A stretch of 64,000 nucleotides of DNA from contig NZ_CP108454.1 of NCBI RefSeq assembly GCF_036240795.1, forward strand, positions 2,046,001 through 2,110,000. Direction: 5' to 3'. This stretch comes from Streptomyces sp. NBC_01268 (GTDB taxonomy: Bacteria > Actinomycetota > Actinomycetes > Streptomycetales > Streptomycetaceae). Positions within the stretch are counted from its first letter, which is position 1; each line of letters opens with the position of its first letter. Of the stretch, positions 24,860 through 33,281 are shown piece after piece. A program made the position numbers and the translations under genes. The notes under the pieces were generated by a model that was given only the letters and a program-made list of their open reading frames with translations, made no database searches and was not told where the DNA came from.

Positions 24860-26317
24860 TCAGCTCTTCGAGCGTGCCTTGAAGGCCGCCTTGCGGGCCT
24901 CCTTCGCCGTGGGCTTGTCCCGGTGGAGACGGCCCATGGCCTCCAGGACCTCGGCCGTCGCCGGGTGCTCGACCCGCCAGGCCGCGTCGAAGAAGCCGCC
25001 GTGGCGGCTGGTCAGGCCCTCGATGAGGTCCTGGAGTTCGCTCAGGTCGCCGTCGGCGTCGAGGTGGGCGGCGATCGTGTCGATGGCCAGCCAGAAGATC
25101 ATCGCCTCCGGCGGGGCCGGGATGTCCGCCGCGCCCCGCTCGGCGAGCCAGACCCGGGCGAGACCGCCGAGCTCCGGGTCGTCCAGGACCTCCCGGACGG
25201 CCGGCTCCGCCTCGGCGCCGACGAGGGACAGGGCCTGCTGCGCGTGCAGGCGGCGCAGCGGGGAGTCCGGGTCGCTGCCCTTGGCGGCGGCGAGGAGTTC
25301 GCGGGCGGCGGTACCGGCCTCGCGGGCGGTGAGCCAGCCCGCGGTCTCGGCGCGGGCGGCGTCCTGCGGGTAGCGGGCGATGCCGTCGAGGAGGACGTCG
25401 GCGCCCTTGTCGGCGAGTTCGCCGACCACGGGGACGACGAGTCCGGCCTCCAGCATCCGGGCGCGCACGCCGTACAGGCCGAGCGGGGTGAGCCGGACCA
25501 TGCCGTAGCGGCTGACGTCCTCGTCGTCGACGGGCGGGGCGGGCTCCTCGCCCTCCTCGGCCATCAGGGCCTCGTCGACGGGGTCGTACGCGACCAGGCC
25601 GATCGGTTCGAGGACCCGGAACTGCTCGTCCAGCCGCATCATCGCGTCGGAGACCTGCTCCAGGACGTCGTCGGTGGGCTCGCTCATGTCGTCGGGGACG
25701 ACCATCGAGGCGGCCAGCGCGGGCAGCGGCACCGGGCCCTCGCCCGCCCCGCCCTCGCTGACGGTCAGCAGGTACAGGTTGCCGAGCACGCCCTCCAGGA
25801 ACTCGGCCTCGCCCTCCGGGTCCCAGTCCAGGGCCTCGAAGTCGATCTCACCGTCCTCGCCGACGAGTGCGTCGAGGTCGTCGAAGAAGGGCGCGGCGGC
25901 GTCGGCGAAGACGGCGTCGAAGCCCTCCAGCCAGATCCCGAGGACGTCCTGGGGGGAGCCCGCGGTGACCGTCGCCAGGTTCTCGCCGGGGGTGACGGTG
26001 CCGTCCTCGGCCCCCTCGGCCGCCTCGTCCCCCTCCTGGCCGTCGTGGACGTCCAGGAGACCGATGTCGACGGCGATCCGCCAGGCCTCGCTCACGTACG
26101 CCTCGGCGTCCGGGTCGTCGGCCAGACCGAGGAGCTCGGCGGCGGCGGGCAGCTGCTCTTCGACGAGTTCGCCGCCGGCCCCGACCCGGGTCTGCGGGCC
26201 GGCCCAGCGGGCGAGCCGCACGGCGCGGGCGAGGAGGGGAGTGGCCAGGGCGTCCCGCGCCAACTCCGCGTCCGAGCGCAAGCGAACGGGGGGAAGGGTC
26301 TGGCGGTCCGGTGCCAT
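24860..26317 (-). CDS. large acidic protein, unknown function
   Basis: A 485-residue soluble, strongly acidic protein with no signal peptide and no domain I recognise. It contains an Asp/Glu-rich segment at about residues 95-130 and a basic C-terminal tail (TAKEARKAAFKARSKS). HEAT-like helical repeats are possible in the middle (DSPLRRLHAQQALSLVGAEA). The ATG at 26317 (MAPDRQTLPPVRL) is preferred over 26353. It seems to be a conserved actinobacterial hypothetical protein. Confidence 0.75.
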   Translation of the reverse strand: MAPDRQTLPPVRLRSDAELARDALATPLLARAVRLARWAGPQTRVGAGGELVEEQLPAAAELLGLADDPDAEAYVSEAWRIAVDIGLLDVHDGQEGDEAAEGAEDGTVTPGENLATVTAGSPQDVLGIWLEGFDAVFADAAAPFFDDLDALVGEDGEIDFEALDWDPEGEAEFLEGVLGNLYLLTVSEGGAGEGPVPLPALAASMVVPDDMSEPTDDVLEQVSDAMMRLDEQFRVLEPIGLVAYDPVDEALMAEEGEEPAPPVDDEDVSRYGMVRLTPLGLYGVRARMLEAGLVVPVVGELADKGADVLLDGIARYPQDAARAETAGWLTAREAGTAARELLAAAKGSDPDSPLRRLHAQQALSLVGAEAEPAVREVLDDPELGGLARVWLAERGAADIPAPPEAMIFWLAIDTIAAHLDADGDLSELQDLIEGLTSRHGGFFDAAWRVEHPATAEVLEAMGRLHRDKPTAKEARKAAFKARSKS

Positions 26318-26403
26318 CTGGGGTGTTCTCCTCGACGAGTGCGGGGCCTTCACGGCGCTTCGAGCGGCCTTCAGCGTAGACGCATTCGGGGGTCGGTCCG
26401 GCG

Positions 26404-26436
26404 GTTCACGGAGGCGTCAGCCTTCGTACACCCGTC
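26404..26436 (+). promoter_or_regulatory. PHO-box-like run of three 11-nt direct repeats upstream of the nuclease gene
   Basis: GTTCACGGAGG, CGTCAGCCTTC and GTACACCCGTC are contiguous. The first and third resemble the Streptomyces PhoP unit well (9 and 8 of 11), the middle one weakly. A TTGACA (26442-26447) follows directly. Confidence 0.45.
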
Positions 26437-26522
26437 GACCCTTGACAAGTGGAAGGGTCTGGAACGAAATTGACGCGCGTAGATCCTTCGCTCGTTTCTC
26501 CAAACCCTCACGGAGCTCCTTG

Positions 26523-28367
26523 ATGTCTTCCTCCATACCGAGATCCGCCGCCGTCGCCGCCGTCGTCTCGGCCGCCCTCGCCGCCGGTCTGCTGGGCGGC
26601 GCGGCCGCCTCCGCCGACGACGTGACCACCGGCGCGGCGCCCGTGCGCATCCACGACGTCCAGGGCACGACCCGGGTCTCGCCGCTGGCCGGCAAGCCGG
26701 TCGCGGGGGTCACCGGCATCGTCACCGGCGTGCGCACGTACGGCTCGCGCGGCTTCTGGATGCAGGACCCGCAGGCGGACGACGACCCGGCCACCAGCGA
26801 GGGCATCTTCGTCTTCACGAGCTCCGTGCCGACCGTCGCCGTCGGCGACTCGGTGAGCGTCAACGGCTCGGTGACCGAGTACGTGCCGGGCGGTCTGACC
26901 TCCGGCAACCAGTCGCTGACCCAGATCTCCAAGCCGGTGGTCACCGTCCTGTCGAAGGGCAACCCGGTCCCCGCGCCCGTCACCATCTGGGCGGGCTCCG
27001 TGCCCGACGCGTACGCCCCCGAGGGCGACCCGGCGGCGGGCGGCTCCGTCAACGGGCTCACCCTGGACCCCGAGACCTACGCGCTGGACTACTACGAGTC
27101 CCTCGAAGGCACCAACGTCCGCATCGGCTCCTCCCGCGTGGTCGGCGCCACCGACCCGTACTCCGAGCTGTGGGTGTCGGTGAAGCCGTTCGAGAACGAC
27201 AACCGCCGCGGCGGCACGGTCTACGGCTCGTACGACGCGCAGAACACCGGCCGGCTGCAGATCCAGCAGCTCGCGCCGATCGCCCAGCAGCCCTTCCCCA
27301 AGGCGAACGTCGGCGACTGGCTGGCCGGCCGGACCGAGGGCCCCCTGGACTTCAACCAGTTCGGCGGCTACACCCTGGTCGCGAACACCCTGGGCCGGCA
27401 CGTGGACCTCGGTCTGGAGCGCGAGGTGACCGAGCGCCAGCACAAGAACGAGCTGGCGGTCGCCACGTACAACGTGGAGAACCTCGACCCGAGCGACCCG
27501 CAGGAGAAGTTCGACGCGCTCGCGAAGGCGGTCGTCGAGAACCTCGCCTCCCCCGACGTCGTCGCCCTGGAGGAGATCCAGGACGACAACGGCGCCAAGA
27601 ACGACGGCACGGTCACGGCCGGCGAGACGCTGAAGAAGTTCACCGCCGCGATCGTCGCGGCCGGCGGCCCGGCGTACGAGTGGCGTTCGATCGACCCGCA
27701 GAACGGCAAGGACGGCGGCGAGCCCGGCGGCAACATCCGTCAGGTCTTCCTCTTCAACCCGGAGCGGGTCTCCTTCGTGGACCGCACGGGCGGCGACGCG
27801 ACGACCGCGACCGCGGTGACGGGCTCGAAGGGCGACGCCCACCTGACCCTCTCCCCCGGCCGCATCGACCCGGCGAACACCGCCTGGGAGAACAGCCGCA
27901 AGCCGCTCGCGGGCGAGTTCCTCTTCCGCGGCCGCACGGTCATCGTGGTCGCCAACCACTTCGGCTCCAAGGGCGGCGACGAGTCCATCGTCTCGCACCA
28001 CCAGCCGCCGAACCGCTCCTCGGAGGCCAAGCGGCTGCTCCAGGGCCAGGCCGTCAACGCCTTCGTCAAGGACGTCCTGGCGCTGGACAAGCAGGCCGAC
28101 GTGCTGGTCCTCGGCGACATCAACGACTTCGAGTTCTCCGGCACCACGAAGGCGCTGACCGACGGCGGCGCGCTGTACCCGGCGGTCAGGTCACTGCCGG
28201 TCAGCGAGCGCTACTCGTACGTCTACCAGGGCAACAGCCAGGTCCTCGACCAGATCCTGACCAGCCCCGGCGTGCACCACTTCGAGTACGACAGCGTGCA
28301 CATCAACGCCGAGTTCGCGGACCAGAACAGCGACCACGACCCGCAGGTGCTGCGCTTCCGCCCGTGA
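26523..28367 (+). CDS. secreted endonuclease/exonuclease/phosphatase-family nuclease (ExeM/NucH-like)
   Basis: A 614-residue protein. A Sec signal peptide (about residues 1-31, ending GAAASADD) is followed by an OB-fold-like region (about 40-290) and an EEP nuclease domain (about 310-612). Metal and catalytic residues are visible in ATYNVENLD, ALEEIQDDNG, VVANHFGSKGG, LGDINDFE and SDHDPQ. It probably degrades extracellular DNA or RNA, supplying phosphate and nucleosides. The start is chosen at the signal peptide, with GGAGCTCC just upstream. The PHO-box-like repeats fit a phosphate-starvation role. Confidence 0.9.
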   Translation: MSSSIPRSAAVAAVVSAALAAGLLGGAAASADDVTTGAAPVRIHDVQGTTRVSPLAGKPVAGVTGIVTGVRTYGSRGFWMQDPQADDDPATSEGIFVFTSSVPTVAVGDSVSVNGSVTEYVPGGLTSGNQSLTQISKPVVTVLSKGNPVPAPVTIWAGSVPDAYAPEGDPAAGGSVNGLTLDPETYALDYYESLEGTNVRIGSSRVVGATDPYSELWVSVKPFENDNRRGGTVYGSYDAQNTGRLQIQQLAPIAQQPFPKANVGDWLAGRTEGPLDFNQFGGYTLVANTLGRHVDLGLEREVTERQHKNELAVATYNVENLDPSDPQEKFDALAKAVVENLASPDVVALEEIQDDNGAKNDGTVTAGETLKKFTAAIVAAGGPAYEWRSIDPQNGKDGGEPGGNIRQVFLFNPERVSFVDRTGGDATTATAVTGSKGDAHLTLSPGRIDPANTAWENSRKPLAGEFLFRGRTVIVVANHFGSKGGDESIVSHHQPPNRSSEAKRLLQGQAVNAFVKDVLALDKQADVLVLGDINDFEFSGTTKALTDGGALYPAVRSLPVSERYSYVYQGNSQVLDQILTSPGVHHFEYDSVHINAEFADQNSDHDPQVLRFRP

Positions 28368-28401
28368 TCACCGGTGGCACGGGTGTGCGAGACTGCGGGC
28401 C

Positions 28402-28845
28402 GTGATCCTGCGCCCCGCCACCCGTGCCGACCTGCCCGCCGTCCTCGCGCTCCTCGCCGACGAGGACCGGGTGGTGGACCCGGCCTCGATGCCCGTCACC
28501 GCCGCCTACGAGCGGGCGTTCGCGGACATCGAGGCCGATCCGCGCAACGAGGTGCTGGTGCTCGTGGACGGGGCACTGGTCGTGGGCTGCCTGCAGGCCA
28601 CCTACATCCCCGGCCTCGGCAGGGGCGGCGCCGAGCGGGCCCTGATCGAGGCGGTCCGCATCAGGGCCGACCGGCGCGGCGGCGGTCTCGGCCGCGAGCT
28701 GATGGAGCGCGCGGTGGCCCGGGCCCGGGCCCGCGGCTGCGCGCTCGTCCAGCTCACCAGCAACAAGGACCGGACGGCAGCCCACCGCTTCTACGCCTCG
28801 CTGGGCTTCGCCCGCAGCCACGACGGCTTCAAGCTGAGCCTGTAG
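28402..28845 (+). CDS. GNAT-family N-acetyltransferase
   Basis: A 147-residue GNAT protein starting at GTG 28402 (VILRPATRADLPAVLALL). The acetyl-CoA motif is IRADRRGGGLGRELMERAV, followed by LTSNKDRTAAHRFYASLGF. The target is unknown. It follows the nuclease gene by 34 nt and converges on an SDR gene 19 nt away. Confidence 0.9.
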   Translation: MILRPATRADLPAVLALLADEDRVVDPASMPVTAAYERAFADIEADPRNEVLVLVDGALVVGCLQATYIPGLGRGGAERALIEAVRIRADRRGGGLGRELMERAVARARARGCALVQLTSNKDRTAAHRFYASLGFARSHDGFKLSL

Positions 28846-28864
28846 GGCGCGCCCGGGTCCGGTC

Positions 28865-29602
28865 TCAGCCGAGCAGGTGCCCGCCGCCGTCGACGAGCAG
28901 CACCTCACCCGTGATGTACGAGGCCCTGGCCAGGTCGTGCACGGCCTCGGCGATGTCCTCGGGCCGCCCGACCCGGCGCAGCGGCACGACCGAGGCCACG
29001 TGCTCCTTGGCGGCGTCGGCGCCCTCGACCCCGTCGAACCACGGGGTGTCGACGAGCCCCGGCGCGACCGCGTTGACCCGCACCTCGGGGCCGAGGGTCT
29101 TGGCGAGCAGCTTGGTCATGTGGTTGACCGCGGCCTTCGTCACCGAGTACGGGATGGAGCTGCCGCCCGGCCGGACGCCGGCCTGCGAGGAGATGTTCAC
29201 GATGGCGCCGCCCGCCGCGCGCAGGTGGGGCACGGCGGCGGTGACGGTCTGCCAGACGCCGATGACGTTGACGTCGTAGAGGTGGCGCCACACCTCGGGC
29301 GAGGCCGCCTCGAAGTCGTCGTGCGGGATGAAGCGGGTGGTGCCCGCGCTGTTGACGAGCAGGTCCAGGCGCCCGAAGTGCGCCACGGTCTCCTCGACCA
29401 GTCGGGTGGCCTGGGCCTGGTCGGAGACGTCGGCCCGGACGTAGTGGGCGCCCGGCAGTTCCGCGGCCAGCTTCTCGCCCGCCTCGACGGAGCGGGCCGA
29501 GTTGACGGCGACCCGGTAGCCCGCGGCGGCGAGCCTGCGGGCGACGGCGGCTCCGATCCCGGAGGAGGAGCCGGTGACGAGGGCGACGCGCTGTTCACTC
29601 AT
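28865..29602 (-). CDS. SDR-family oxidoreductase
   Basis: A 245-residue classical SDR with GSSSGIGAA near the N-terminus, NSAG at about 85, and catalytic Ser plus YSVTK in the second half; it ends with the common LLVDGGG segment. Substrate unknown. Its upstream region on the minus strand holds a hairpin and a nine-codon open frame, described separately, which could form an attenuator. Confidence 0.9.
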   Translation of the reverse strand: MSEQRVALVTGSSSGIGAAVARRLAAAGYRVAVNSARSVEAGEKLAAELPGAHYVRADVSDQAQATRLVEETVAHFGRLDLLVNSAGTTRFIPHDDFEAASPEVWRHLYDVNVIGVWQTVTAAVPHLRAAGGAIVNISSQAGVRPGGSSIPYSVTKAAVNHMTKLLAKTLGPEVRVNAVAPGLVDTPWFDGVEGADAAKEHVASVVPLRRVGRPEDIAEAVHDLARASYITGEVLLVDGGGHLLG

Positions 29603-29660
29603 GGTGCTGATCCTTGTCTCGTGGCCTCCTGTCGCGCAGGGGGATCATGCCAGAGACGGC

Positions 29661-29699
29661 CGACGGCCCGCCGTCCCGGGGAGGGGCGGCGGGCCGTCG
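29661..29699 (-). terminator. 13-bp hairpin upstream of the SDR gene
   Basis: CGACGGCCCGCCG (29661-29673) pairs perfectly with CGGCGGGCCGTCG (29687-29699) around a 13-nt loop. It lies 12 nt after the stop of a nine-codon open frame and 58 nt before the SDR start. No U-tract follows, as is common for Streptomyces terminators. Confidence 0.6.
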
Positions 29700-29711
29700 T
29701 CGGGCCTGCGC

Positions 29712-29741
29712 TCAGGCCGAGTCGGTCGTCGCGGTGCTCAT
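29712..29741 (-). CDS. nine-residue open frame with strong Shine-Dalgarno, possible leader peptide
   Basis: ATG at 29741 encodes MSTATTDSA followed by TGA. GAGGAGAAGCG immediately before the ATG is a strong, correctly spaced ribosome-binding site. It sits between a hairpin that ends dapD and a second hairpin before the SDR gene. It may be a leader peptide or an unrelated micro-ORF; no homology can be judged at this length. Confidence 0.35.
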   Translation of the reverse strand: MSTATTDSA

Positions 29742-29769
29742 CGCTTCTCCTCGCCTCGACTGCCGTACG

Positions 29770-29796
29770 GCCCCCGCGCCCTGTCGACGCGGGGGC
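29770..29796 (-). terminator. hairpin terminator after dapD
   Basis: GCCCCCGCG (29770-29778) pairs with CGCGGGGGC (29788-29796), loop 9 nt, starting 7 nt after the dapD stop on the minus strand. Confidence 0.6.
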
Positions 29797-29803
29797 GAAC
29801 GGG

Positions 29804-30787
29804 TCAGTTGTGGCTGTGGAGGATCTCGTTGAGGCCGCCCCAGACCGCGTTGTTCGGGCGGGCCTCGACGGCGCCGGTGACCGAGTTGCGGCGGAAGAGG
29901 ATGTTCGAGGCGCCGGAGAGCTCGCGGGCCTTGACGATCTGGCCGTCGGGCATGGTGATGCGGGTGCCGGCGGTGACGTACAGCCCGGCCTCGACGACGC
30001 ACTCGTCGCCGAGCGCGATGCCGACACCGGCCTCGGCGCCGATGAGGCAGCGCTCCCCGATGGAGATGATGACGTTGCCGCCGCCGGAGAGGGTGCCCAT
30101 GGTGGAGGCGCCGCCGCCGATGTCGGAGCCGTCGCCGACGACGACGCCGGCGGAGATGCGGCCCTCGACCATGGAGGTGCCGAGGGTGCCGCCGTTGAAG
30201 TTGACGAAGCCCTCGTGCATGACGGTGGTGCCGGCGGCGAGGTGGGCGCCGAGGCGGACGCGGTCGGCGTCGGCGATGCGGACGCCGGCGGGCACGACGT
30301 AGTCGGTCATGCGGGGGAACTTGTCGATCGAGGTGACCTGGAGGTGCAGGCCCTCGGCGCGGGCGTTGAGCCGCACCTTCTCGATGTCGTCGACGGCGAC
30401 CGGGCCGAGCGAGGTCCAGGCGACGTTGGCGAGGAGGCCGAAGACGCCGTCCAGGCTCTGGCCGTGCGGCCGGACCAGCCGGTGGCTGAGCAGGTGGAGG
30501 CGCAGGTAGGCGTCGTGCGCGTCGAGCGGCTTGTCGTCGAGCGAGGCGATGACGGTGCGGACGGCGACCACCTCGACGCCGCGGCGGGCGTCCACGCCGA
30601 GGGCCTTGGCGGCGCCCTCGCCGAGGGCGTTCACGGCCTCGTCGGGGCCGAGCCGCTCGGTGCCGGCGGGGCCGGGGTCGGCGGTCAGCTCGGGGGCGGG
30701 GAACCAGGTGTCGAGAACGGTGCCGTCACCGGAGATGGTGGCGAGGCCGGCGGCGACGGCGCCGGTGGAGCGAGGAGCAGTGGTCAT
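29804..30787 (-). CDS. dapD: 2,3,4,5-tetrahydropyridine-2,6-dicarboxylate N-succinyltransferase
   Basis: A 327-residue protein of the actinobacterial DapD type. The N-terminal half is alpha/beta, and the C-terminal part is a left-handed beta-helix of hexapeptide repeats ([40 protein letters not shown]). It transfers a succinyl group from succinyl-CoA to tetrahydrodipicolinate in the lysine/meso-diaminopimelate pathway, needed for peptidoglycan. It is followed by a hairpin and appears monocistronic. Confidence 0.94.
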   Translation of the reverse strand: MTTAPRSTGAVAAGLATISGDGTVLDTWFPAPELTADPGPAGTERLGPDEAVNALGEGAAKALGVDARRGVEVVAVRTVIASLDDKPLDAHDAYLRLHLLSHRLVRPHGQSLDGVFGLLANVAWTSLGPVAVDDIEKVRLNARAEGLHLQVTSIDKFPRMTDYVVPAGVRIADADRVRLGAHLAAGTTVMHEGFVNFNGGTLGTSMVEGRISAGVVVGDGSDIGGGASTMGTLSGGGNVIISIGERCLIGAEAGVGIALGDECVVEAGLYVTAGTRITMPDGQIVKARELSGASNILFRRNSVTGAVEARPNNAVWGGLNEILHSHN

Positions 30788-30896
30788 GACGGAAAACCTA
30801 ACCGGCGCGCCCCCGCGCGGGCCAACCGGTCTCAGGTGTCGGTCCGCTTCCCTGGCGGTTCGGACGAGTCCCCGGGCCGGGTCTTCGGTGCTTCGT

Positions 30897-31457
30897 TCAG
30901 CCCGTCCGGCGGCCGCCGCCCAGCACTCGGCCGAGCATCTCGCGGACGTACGCCTCGTCGTACCTGCCGTCGGTGAGCAGGACCTGGAGGCAGATGCCGT
31001 CCATGAGGGCGATGACGGCGCGGGCGGTGGCCGGGTCGGTGCGCGGGGCCAGGCAGGCGCTGACGTCCTCGGCCCATTCGGCGGCGACGGGCCGCAGGGC
31101 GGGGCGGCGCAGGGCGGCGAGATAGAGCTCGTACTCCAGCTCCACGCCGGTCCGTTCGCCGCCGAGCCACTCGCCGATGAGGCGGGCGAGGACGGCGGCG
31201 AGGTCGGCGGCCGGGTCGGCGAGGCCGGGGCTCTCGCGCAGCGCGCGCCCGAAGTTGGCGTTGGCGCGGCGCAGGGCGGCGACGAGGAGTTCGTCGAGGG
31301 AGGCGAAGTGGTACGTGGTGGAGCCGAGCGGCACGTCGGCCTCCGCGGCGACGGTGCGGTGGCTGAGGCCCGCGATGCCGCCGCGGCCGACCACGCGCAG
31401 GGCCGCGTCGACGATCCGGTCGCGCCGCTCGGGGTCGTACCGCCTGGGCCGGGGCAT
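30897..31457 (-). CDS. TetR-family regulator of the SMR exporter
   Basis: A 186-residue TetR/AcrR protein with an N-terminal HTH ([20 protein letters not shown], then [13 protein letters not shown]) and a helical ligand domain. Its ATG overlaps the stop of the SMR gene by 1 nt, so exporter and regulator are one translationally coupled operon. An 18-bp palindrome at the operon's start codon is its probable operator. The ligand is likely a cationic drug, by analogy. Confidence 0.9.
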   Translation of the reverse strand: MPRPRRYDPERRDRIVDAALRVVGRGGIAGLSHRTVAAEADVPLGSTTYHFASLDELLVAALRRANANFGRALRESPGLADPAADLAAVLARLIGEWLGGERTGVELEYELYLAALRRPALRPVAAEWAEDVSACLAPRTDPATARAVIALMDGICLQVLLTDGRYDEAYVREMLGRVLGGGRRTG

Positions 31458-31777
31458 CAGTGCGCACCGCCCATGTTGAGGACGGCGACCCCGGCGACGA
31501 TCAGCACGATGCCGGCGATCTTGGCGAGGTTCATGGGCTCGCCGAGGAAGAGCGCGCCGATCGCGGCGACGGCGGCGGTGCCGATGCCGGACCAGATCGC
31601 GTAGGCGGTGCCGACCTGGAGGGTCTTCAGCGCCTGGGCGAGGAGCGCGAAGGCGACGACGTAGCCGGCGCCGGTGATCAGTGAGGGCACCAGTCTCGAG
31701 AAGCCCTCGCTGTACTTCATGGAGGTGGTGGCGACGATCTCCGCCACTATGGCGCCCGCGAGCAGTCCGTATCCCAT
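31457..31777 (-). CDS. small multidrug resistance (SMR/EmrE-type) exporter
   Basis: A 106-residue membrane protein with four TM helices. The essential membrane Glu is in the first helix (AGAIVAEIVATTSMKYSEGF, Glu14), followed by the SMR signature YAIWSGIGTA. It exports cationic compounds in exchange for protons, acting as a dimer. The ATG at 31777 has no Shine-Dalgarno; TACGCT lies 7 nt upstream, so the mRNA is probably leaderless. Confidence 0.92.
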   Translation of the reverse strand: MGYGLLAGAIVAEIVATTSMKYSEGFSRLVPSLITGAGYVVAFALLAQALKTLQVGTAYAIWSGIGTAAVAAIGALFLGEPMNLAKIAGIVLIVAGVAVLNMGGAH

Positions 31778-31794
31778 GTGTACGAGCGTACACA
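31777..31794. promoter_or_regulatory. palindromic operator TGTGTACGAGCGTACACA at the SMR start codon
   Basis: Two perfect 8-bp arms with a 2-bp centre. It overlaps the last base of the start codon and the TACGCT -10 element (31785-31790) of the SMR-TetR operon, so a bound TetR would block transcription directly. Confidence 0.65.
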
Positions 31795-31805
31795 ACGACG
31801 GAGGC

Positions 31806-31811
31806 TACGGT
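31806..31811 (+). promoter_or_regulatory. -10 element of a leaderless transcript for the membrane protein gene
   Basis: TACGGT is followed by 6 nt and the ATG at 31818. No ribosome-binding site is present. It lies 12 bp from the TetR operator of the divergent operon. Confidence 0.4.
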
Positions 31812-31817
31812 GTGCGC

Positions 31818-32873
31818 ATGACATATCCCTCGGGGCCGTACGGATACGGATACGCTCCCCCACCGAAGCCCGGCGTCATACCCCTGGTGCCGCTGACCTT
31901 CGGGCAGATCCTGACCGGCGCGTTCAGCGCGTTCGGGCGCTACTGGAAGCCCCTGCTGGGCATCGCGACGATCGCCTACGGGGTGGCGACGGCGCTCGTC
32001 GGCGGCGCGATGGCGCTCGCCTGGAACGCCGTGGCGGACAACGTCGACCGGCTGTCCGGCCTCCCGCACGACCAGGACCCCGACCGCGCGGACATCCAGG
32101 CCCTGTTCGTCGCCTTCGTCGGCGTCTGGCTGACCGGCGCGCTCTGCCTGGTGCTGGCCAACGGCCTGGTCTACGCCGCCGTCCCGGTCGTCGCGCAGGA
32201 GGCGGTGCTCGGCCGCCCCGTCGGCTTCGCGGCCGTCTGGAGCCGCGCCTGGTCGCGACTCGGCGCGGTGCTGAGCTCGGTCTTCCTGTCGATGCTGGCC
32301 ATGTTCGTGCCGGGGGTGCTCTTCGTGCTCGGCGCCGGCATGCTGATGTTCGGCATGATCGCGGGCATCGGCGCGTCCGGGAGCGACGAGGGCCTGGGCG
32401 CCTCGCTCGCCGGCATGCTGCTGCTCCTGGGCGCCCTGGCGACCGTCCCCCTGGCCCTCTGGCTCTGGGTGAAGTTCAGCCTGGCCCCCGCGGTCGCCGT
32501 CATCGAGGGCGCGGGCGCGGTGGGCGCGCTGCGCCGCTCCGCCGGCCTGGTGCGCGGCTCCTGGTGGCGGATCTTCGGCTGCACGATCGCCGCGGCGGCC
32601 ATCGTGGCCGTGGTCGGCTGGGCGATCCAGCAGGTGTTCTCGATCCTCGCCTGGATCCCGATGTCGACGATGGACTTCGACGCCGAGGGCTCCCCCAGCG
32701 AGATCATCGCCTCGATGTCCGCCGTGATGGGCTTCGTCCTGGTCGGCAGCATCGCCTCCCAGGCCGTCCTGGCCCCCCTCCAGCCCCTGGTCTCCGCCCT
32801 GCTCTACGTGGACCAGCGCATGCGCCAGGAGAACCTGGGCCCGGTGCTGGCCCGGACGGCCGGACTGGTCTGA
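31818..32873 (+). CDS. multi-pass membrane protein with Pro/Tyr-rich N-terminus, unknown function
   Basis: A 351-residue protein. The hydrophilic, Tyr/Pro/Gly-rich N-terminus (about residues 1-25) precedes PLTFGQILTGAFSAFGRYWK and about six hydrophobic segments. It resembles the family sometimes annotated as glycerophosphoryl diester phosphodiesterase membrane-domain proteins, with no catalytic domain present. Divergent from the SMR exporter, it may share that control region. Function unknown. Confidence 0.82.
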   Translation: MTYPSGPYGYGYAPPPKPGVIPLVPLTFGQILTGAFSAFGRYWKPLLGIATIAYGVATALVGGAMALAWNAVADNVDRLSGLPHDQDPDRADIQALFVAFVGVWLTGALCLVLANGLVYAAVPVVAQEAVLGRPVGFAAVWSRAWSRLGAVLSSVFLSMLAMFVPGVLFVLGAGMLMFGMIAGIGASGSDEGLGASLAGMLLLLGALATVPLALWLWVKFSLAPAVAVIEGAGAVGALRRSAGLVRGSWWRIFGCTIAAAAIVAVVGWAIQQVFSILAWIPMSTMDFDAEGSPSEIIASMSAVMGFVLVGSIASQAVLAPLQPLVSALLYVDQRMRQENLGPVLARTAGLV

Positions 32874-32882
32874 GACACGCAG

Positions 32883-32916
32883 CGAGGGCCGCACTCCCGG
32901 AGGAGTGCGGCCCTCG
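32883..32916. terminator. strong bidirectional terminator between membrane protein gene and suf operon
   Basis: A perfect 15-bp stem (32883-32897 with 32902-32916) closes on a CGGA tetraloop, between two convergent genes. Confidence 0.8.
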
Positions 32917-32942
32917 GCGCGTGAACGCGGCGGCGGCGTCGG

Positions 32943-33281
32943 TCAGACGTTGAACCCGAGCGCGCGCAGCTGCTCGCGGCCGTCGTCCGTGATCTTGTCC
33001 GGGCCCCACGGGGGCATCCAGACCCAGTTGATCTTCAGCTCGTTGACGATGCCGTCGGTGGCGGCCTTCGCCTGGTCCTCGATCACGTCGGTCAGCGGGC
33101 AGGCCGCCGACGTCAGGGTCATGTCCAGCGTCGCGACGTTCGAGTCGTCGATGTGGATGCCGTAGATGAGGCCCAGGTTGACCACGTCGATGCCCAGTTC
33201 GGGGTCGACGACGTCGTAGAGCGCCTCGCGGACTTCTTCTTCGGAGGCCGGCTTCATCGTGGCCTCAGCGTTCTCGGTCAT
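32943..33281 (-). CDS. sufT: SufT-like metal-sulfur cluster assembly factor (MIP18/DUF59)
   Basis: A 112-residue MIP18-family protein (YDVVDPELGIDVVNLGLIYG; single Cys in TSAACPLTDVIEDQ). It helps mature or deliver Fe-S clusters to target proteins. Its ATG overlaps the sufU stop by 4 nt, and it is the last gene of the suf operon. Confidence 0.9.
   Translation of the reverse strand: MTENAEATMKPASEEEVREALYDVVDPELGIDVVNLGLIYGIHIDDSNVATLDMTLTSAACPLTDVIEDQAKAATDGIVNELKINWVWMPPWGPDKITDDGREQLRALGFNV

Noticed and set aside
22487..26473. Plus-strand open frame of about 1330 codons
   Set aside because: It runs antisense to the phoX-like and acidic-protein genes and out of frame with the SDR; the composition is a shadow of their codon use.
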